Shown one piece after another: positions 58,925 through 64,000 of a stretch of 64,000 nt of DNA (positions are counted from its first letter, which is position 1; each line of letters opens with the position of its first letter). The stretch is from positions 240,116,422 through 240,180,421 of the forward strand of contig NC_081406.1 in assembly GCF_030272615.1 (NCBI RefSeq), in the 5' to 3' direction. The translations under genes and the position numbers were made by a program. The DNA is from Cryptomeria japonica. Lineage: Eukaryota; Streptophyta; Pinopsida; Cupressales; Cupressaceae. The notes under the pieces are model-generated. The model was not told the origin of the DNA. It worked only from the letters and a program-made list of their open reading frames with translations, and made no database searches.

Positions 58925-61900
58925 ATGGTAGCGCTGATATCAACTCCTGTGTTGGTTGAAGCTATCAAGGAACCCCAACCTGAGTTCAAGCTGCACCTAA
59001 TGAAAGCTGGTGAAATCGACAAGATAGGTGCTTTTTCATCTGTGCCCTTCGGTGTATTGTTGGTAGAAGATATTTGCTCCTACATTGATTACAAGCTTGA
59101 AGAACTTGTAGATAAGTTCCTTCAAAATTATTTTAATGGGTTCTATGACAATGATCAATTGAAGCCATAATTTCTATCTCTGAAGACAAAGGATCTGGAA
59201 AATGTGATTGATTTTCATGTTCAGTTTCATGACGACTGGGTTAGATATCTACTAAGCAGGGTTCATGATCAATTTTTGTGGCTGGAAGCTAATGCACTGA
59301 TCAAGATTTTAAAGGAGGTGATTCGAAGAGTGACTGGGTTCAGTGCTACCGGTGAAGCATTAACCCTAAGAATGATTTCATCAAATGAAGTCATTCGGTT
59401 AACCAAATCCCGGTGTGACAATCGAGCTATGACAATCACCCATATTGAGGATGCTGAAGTACGATTTGCCTCTGTAGTGTTGGGTTACAAGGTTTATCAA
59501 TCTAGCCAGATGAATAGTGTGTCGAGTAGTGCCATCTATGCTGGATATCGAATTATCAAAGAAGATGCAACCTATGACATATGTGAGATGATTCAAAGTT
59601 AGTTCATGGTGAACATGGAAATAATAAAGAAGGACAAGAAACAATCTTTCAAATATGGCTCGCTACTGGTATGTATATTTTTCTATGTGCAAAAATATTT
59701 TTCTAGTAAGGGTAGTGTAGTATGGTCACAGGAGAAGCCTATTATAGTTCAGATAGGTGAAATGATTAGGGATCTGGGAAATAATTTTGGGGAAGCAATG
59801 TGGGGATATTTTAAGGAATTCCAAATTAAGATGCACAAGAGAGAAAGAATTCCAACCAGAATAGTGCAAAAATACAAAGACAACATATGTTTTCTTGTAG
59901 ACACAGATTGTTGTATTATTCAAGTAGTTCAACCCAAAACTTTGTAGGTTCAACCCATGGGCTATGAGGTTTCAAAAGATCTTGTTAAAATTCATATCAA
60001 TATGCTTCTATCTAAATCGGTAGACTCAAAGGCAAAGAGGTTTGGAACATATGAGGAGGCAAGCTCTAAAATTAAATAGAAACTTCAGGTGCCTATCATG
60101 AAAAGAAGAGTAAGGAAAATGATTGATACTCTTGATAAGAAATATGGAGGGAAGCATTCCGTGCCACTACCTCCACCAGTGTGAGTGTGTAAATAGGGGT
60201 CACACCTGCTAAACATGAAGAATCAATAGGTGGAAAGAAGACAGTGACAAAGACAAAACCTAAGGGGATTGCAACAATCAATCCTCCAACATACTCAAAG
60301 GAAAAGGATCCAAGTATTCCGGTATCTTCACCAAGTAAAGATAGACCGGTAGGAGTGACTTACACTAGAAAAAAAAGGGTGATCCAAAGCTCAAAAAGGA
60401 TGTGAAACACAATGATATCACTGACACCTTATCAGATGTGGAAATAACAGAGGTTAGAATAAATGGAAGGAACAAAGCCCCAACAATTGATGAGTTGGTG
60501 CATGGAATAAAAGAATTTGGAGGTTTGGCCAGTGTTGGAAGGAGATATTCCCTTAGTAACGAAGAAGACAAAAGGAAAATTGAGGAAGCTTTGATTTGGA
60601 ATTTGCACAACTTTTGTAGGACTCCTAGTGAATTATATGGCATAATCCCATCAAATTTGCAAGATCAAATTGAAGGGAGATGGAAGACAACTCTAACTAC
60701 TGAAAAGGAACTCAGAATACAAGCACTCATGGAAGTGCAACATGACTTAGATCTTGATCAAGCTTCATTGGTGTTTGAAGCATGCATTCAACATTTCAAG
60801 ATAAGGAATAGAACTGGGAGAGTGGCAGTAGGAGAAGTGGGAGAAGTACATGCTGAAGTTGTTGCCTTATGGAAGGAAATTATGAACCAGCAAAAGGAAG
60901 TTGAAGAAGAAATTAAAAAGGAATCAAAACAGCACCAAGGTGCAACTACCCTTGACAAAGGAAAAGCTAAGGAAACAAACTCAACTAACGAATTTGATAC
61001 TTTCACAGTTGAAGCCATCATAGGAAACGTTGTGTGAGATATCCCCAATCTGAAAAAGAAAATCAAACAACCAGTTCATACTTCACCGGTGAAGGAAGCT
61101 AATAAAACTAAGCTTTTTGGTCAAGATGAAGTGTTAATTGAAGACGTTCCGTATGAGGATACTCCTCATAGACCCTTATTGTCACCAAATCCTATTCTCT
61201 CTCAAGAAGGAAAAGAGGAAGAAAAGAAGATAGAGGAAGAGAAGAAAGTAGAGGAAGGAAAAGAGGAAGAAACAAAAGTAGAGGAAGGAAAAGAGGAAGA
61301 GAAGAAAATAAAGGATAACACGGTAGTGATGAATACTCCTCAGACAAAGAGAAAGTTAGACTTAGACAAGGAAGGTGAAAAGAAAAAGGTAAGAATAATT
61401 ACAACAACTAGTTCATAAGTTGAGACTATGGAAAAGGAAGGTGGAATAGACGAGGAAGAAGAAGGTGACTTGGTCATTGACATAAAGAAAATGACCCCCA
61501 AGCAGTTGATGAAAGTCTCATAAAAATTGAGAATCCAAGCTGAAAAGGTAAAACTGAGAGAAAAGAAAAAGAAGGCAAAAATCCTCACTTCTGCCAAAAC
61601 AATTCTCTCTAATCTCATCTCGGACATTACAGTTGATGATACTGCACCCATTATTGACCAGTTGGATACTTTGGTAAAAGCAATTAGTTCAGAGGCAACC
61701 GATGTAGAGAAGGTTGCAGTAAGGCAATATGAAACAAAGCGAGGAGATAACCTAATGGAGCATATAATAGTTGAAAAAGTTGCTCTTTCCACGAGAATAG
61801 AAGAAGTTAAAAATATACTGCAGGAAGTTGGTCAACTACTAATGAAATCTTCAAAATTTCCTTCTTTAATCCAAGACTTAGAAGATAAAAGAAATCATAC

Positions 61901-62195
61901 TCACAAGGAGATTGAAGATCTGGTAAGCTCTTTTGATCCTCTTATCAGTTCAACATCAATCTTTACTGGAAAAGTCAAAATGCTCAATCATAAAATCAAA
62001 AGGTTGAAAGATGAAGAAGACAAAAGAAGTCTTAGTTTATTAGAGCTCCAGTGCTATTTAGCACCAATAATTGATTTCATGCAATTGAACATCAATGGAG
62101 CAGACCGCCTAATAAATGAACTTGACTATAAGATAGTTGATGACATGGAGGTCTTAATTGCAATCTTACATGGCCACTTCACCACCATGAAATAA
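58925..62195 (+). pseudogene. E8 long ORF: homologue of the E6 unknown protein
   Basis: The likely start is the ATG at 58925. Matching segments in order with E6 are LVEDICSYIDYKLEEL, DDWVRYLLSRVHDQFLWLE, VTGFSATGE, GYRIIKEDATYDIC, FKYGSLLVCIFFYVQ and PMGYEV. After a basic linker a second match begins near 60540 (NEEDKRKIEEALIWNL, PSNLQDQIEGRWK). Then come an EGKEEE/KKIEEE-type charged repeat (61205-61315) and a long helical C-terminal part to TAA at 62193. Stops at 59168, 59600, 59945 and later, and two net frame changes between 60190 and 60400, show it is broken. The charged middle diverges most and the two globular parts least, the pattern expected when a protein has been under selection. 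Confidence 0.75.
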
Positions 62196-62400
62196 ATTCA
62201 ATCTTCATAGGAATCTTCCTTGAAAGTTGCTCAAGAAAAATTTAAAGATATTTTTGTTTTATTTTGACAAATCTTTTTGCATAGTCTTTGCCATTGATAG
62301 CTAAAGGGGGATTTTTGGAATTTTTTGGAATCTTGTAAAAAACAATAGGGGCCAGAATCAGCAAAGTTTTGTAGTAGTTTGTAGTTTTACCACCAATACC

Positions 62401-62412
62401 AAAGGGGTAGTT
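62401..62412 (+). other. E8 polypurine tract
   Basis: AAAGGGGTAGTT precedes the 3' LTR start at 62413; it is a decayed form of the E3/E6 tract. Confidence 0.85.
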
Positions 62413-63772
62413 TGTTGGCATTGAGATGGAGTTTTGTATGACCAGTTAATGATATGGTTATCATTGTTGGCAACACCATCTCTTAAGTCTTCACAATCCA
62501 TCGGTAGTAAGTAGACTAGGATATTGAGGTCAACCGGCTAAGAAGTAAGTAAACAAGATAAGTAGTGAGTAGACCAACAAGTAGTAACTAAACCGACAAG
62601 TAGTAAGAAGACCAAAAAGAAGTGAGCAGACCAACAAGAAATGAGAAGATTGGGAAGCAGTGAGTAGACCATCAAGTGGTAAGTAGATCAGCACAGTAGA
62701 AGTCCATTGGCTAAGCAAAGAACAGACCGATATAGGAGGAAACCAGCTAGACAGATTTGGATCGGTTAATCGGAAGAGTCAGTAATCGACAGATTGGTAT
62801 TGTTCAGTTACATCCAGCTAAATCAAGAGTCTTCTCCAGTCAACCGGTGGACTTATCGGCATGTTTGACTATATTGACAGATATTCCTGTATGATTTCAA
62901 AGGCGTAATTTAAGGCCTGACAATGAAATTTTGAAAGGTATGTTTTGGAGGGAAAAGTTGGCGACAGACTAAAGGGTCTAAAATACACATATCTCATTCT
63001 TGTGATGGTTGTTGTCAAGTTGAATGAAGGTAATGTGAAAGTGGACATAGGGGGAGTTTAAGAGATTGCAGAGTCAAATGACAGAGGACTGGTAGAGTGG
63101 AAGTTTCACGAAGTGGTGACTCAAGTGACAGAGGATCGACAGTGTGACATTCAAGGATCAACAAATCAGTAGAAGGCAAAGTTGAAAGTGATTTTTGGAA
63201 ATCAAAGTTTTGTAGAACAGACACAACCAATGCAGATCTAGTGTGATTCTTTAATGTGATCTGATCAGGCTAATGAGTAGAAGTTTTGTAGATCATCCAT
63301 TTGTTGCTTTCTAACAACTGCAACATAAATCCCTTAACTGGATGGACATTAACAGGTCCCATTGTATAAATCTATTAACCGAGTAACATCTTTATTGATG
63401 TTCTAAGTCCTTTAACTAGGCTACCTTTAATAGGGTAAAGGCACTAACCAGCCTTGATCAAAATCCCTTAACCAGGTGACACCTAACAATGTCTTCGTAA
63501 TCTCCTAACAGGGATGGCTCTTTACCAGGCATACTTCAAAAAGTACAAACTTTATGAGTTCCTACTCACACCATGGTTTTCTCCCTATTGGGTTTCCATG
63601 AGATAAATCTGTGTGTCATTATGTATCTTTTCATGTATGCTTAATCTTCTACAGTAAATGTTTATATTGATGAATGGTAAATTAGTTCAAACTTAAAGTA
63701 AAAGTTTAAATTGGTTAAAATAGGTAAAGTGTTGATTCACCCCTCCCCTCTCAGCATCGGTTGTGACTAACA
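62413..63772 (+). repeat. E8 3' LTR
   Basis: Starts TGTTGGCATTGAG, ends GTGACTAACA, 1360 bp against 1344 bp for the 5' copy. Confidence 0.92.
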
Positions 63773-64000
63773 AATTTTACGATGTTTGAGAATACAATGT
63801 TTAAGAGAACACAATAGATAATGGGGGAAAGAAACCCTGACCTTATACTGGAAGTGGTTGAGAAGGATGAAGTCGTAGCCATACACCCTTGTAAATCTCT
63901 TGTCGGCCATAATATATTCCATGAGCACCCTTAGAACCTCCCTCCAGAGCATTTTTATGGTTCTGAGATCGAAATAGCTATTCGAAACCTTTACCAATGC
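63773..64000 (-). pseudogene. Upstream part of the minus-strand ORF interrupted by E8
   Basis: The open frame runs from beyond the window edge to the E8 boundary with no stop (about 75 codons). It shows LWREVLRVLMEYIMADKRF, FTRVYGYDFILLNHFQ and VRVSFPHYLLCSLKHC. It continues in phase at 55686. This uninterrupted part is better preserved than the downstream part. No named family recognised. Confidence 0.55.

Larger units (their letters stand above)
55692..63772 (+). mobile_element. E8: second, older non-autonomous element of the E6 type
   Basis: LTRs at 55692-57035 and 62413-63772, an initiator-Met primer site at 57038, a polypurine tract at 62401-62412 and flanks ACTTT (55687-55691) and AATTT (63773-63777), a 5-bp duplication with one change. 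The interior encodes a zinc-knuckle gag and a long ORF homologous to that of E6, with no pol enzymes. LTRs differ by roughly 8-10 percent by eye, so it is older than E6. Degenerate units of about 20 bp with AGACCGACAAG fill 55810-55960 and 62540-62690 of the LTRs. Confidence 0.88.

Overview
The window is intergenic DNA of a large, repeat-rich plant genome. It is AT-rich and I recognise no host gene in it. Almost everything is retrotransposon sequence inserted into other retrotransposon sequence. Long AT-palindromic LTRs, high nesting and several families with degraded coding capacity suggest a gymnosperm, perhaps a cypress-family conifer. The species assignment is inference; the retroelement content is read directly from the sequence.

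Layout. E1 (1-2144, minus strand, cut by the window edge) is an LTR element fragment with a repeat-rich leader. E2 (about 2145-52400, minus) is a gag-only Ty3/gypsy-type element with LTRs of about 3.7 kb at 2145-5878 and 40899-52400. Inside E2 sits E3 (6890-37731, plus), a Ty1/copia element whose gag is split by E4 (8328-33661), a solo-LTR-like element with TGTAATGTCCC...GGGACATGACA ends. E4 is itself split by E5 (8793-25061, plus), a young, structurally complete Tat-type Ty3/gypsy element with a perfect ATTAT target duplication, and by E7 (25083-32690, minus), a nearly full-length L1-type LINE. E6 (44086-51869, plus) lies inside the 5' LTR of E2. E8 (55692-63772, plus) is inserted into a separate minus-strand reading frame at 54500-55691 and 63773-64000. 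The stretch 52401-54500 holds LINE-like 3' end debris and otherwise unassigned AT-rich DNA.

Most unusual content. E6 and E8 are two divergent LTR elements with an initiator-Met primer site. Both carry a coiled-coil, multi-zinc-knuckle gag, but in place of protease, integrase and RT each has one long ORF for the same unrecognised protein. That protein has a globular N-terminal half, a charged K/E-rich middle and a coiled-coil C-terminus. E3, a pol-bearing copia element, shares an identical stretch of more than 30 bp across the polypurine tract and LTR start with E6, so the E3 family is a candidate driver. A third, more distant relative of the unknown protein may be the reading frame that E8 interrupts.

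How the parts work together. None of the elements looks competent now: E5 has four in-frame stops, E3 has lost most of RT, E7 has stops and frameshifts, and E2, E6 and E8 lack pol. Nesting gives a relative history: E2 before E3, E3 before E4, E4 before both E7 and E5, E2 before E6. LTR divergence by eye gives E5 as youngest (about 0.7 percent), E6 intermediate (a few percent), and E2, E3 and E8 oldest (roughly 8-10 percent).
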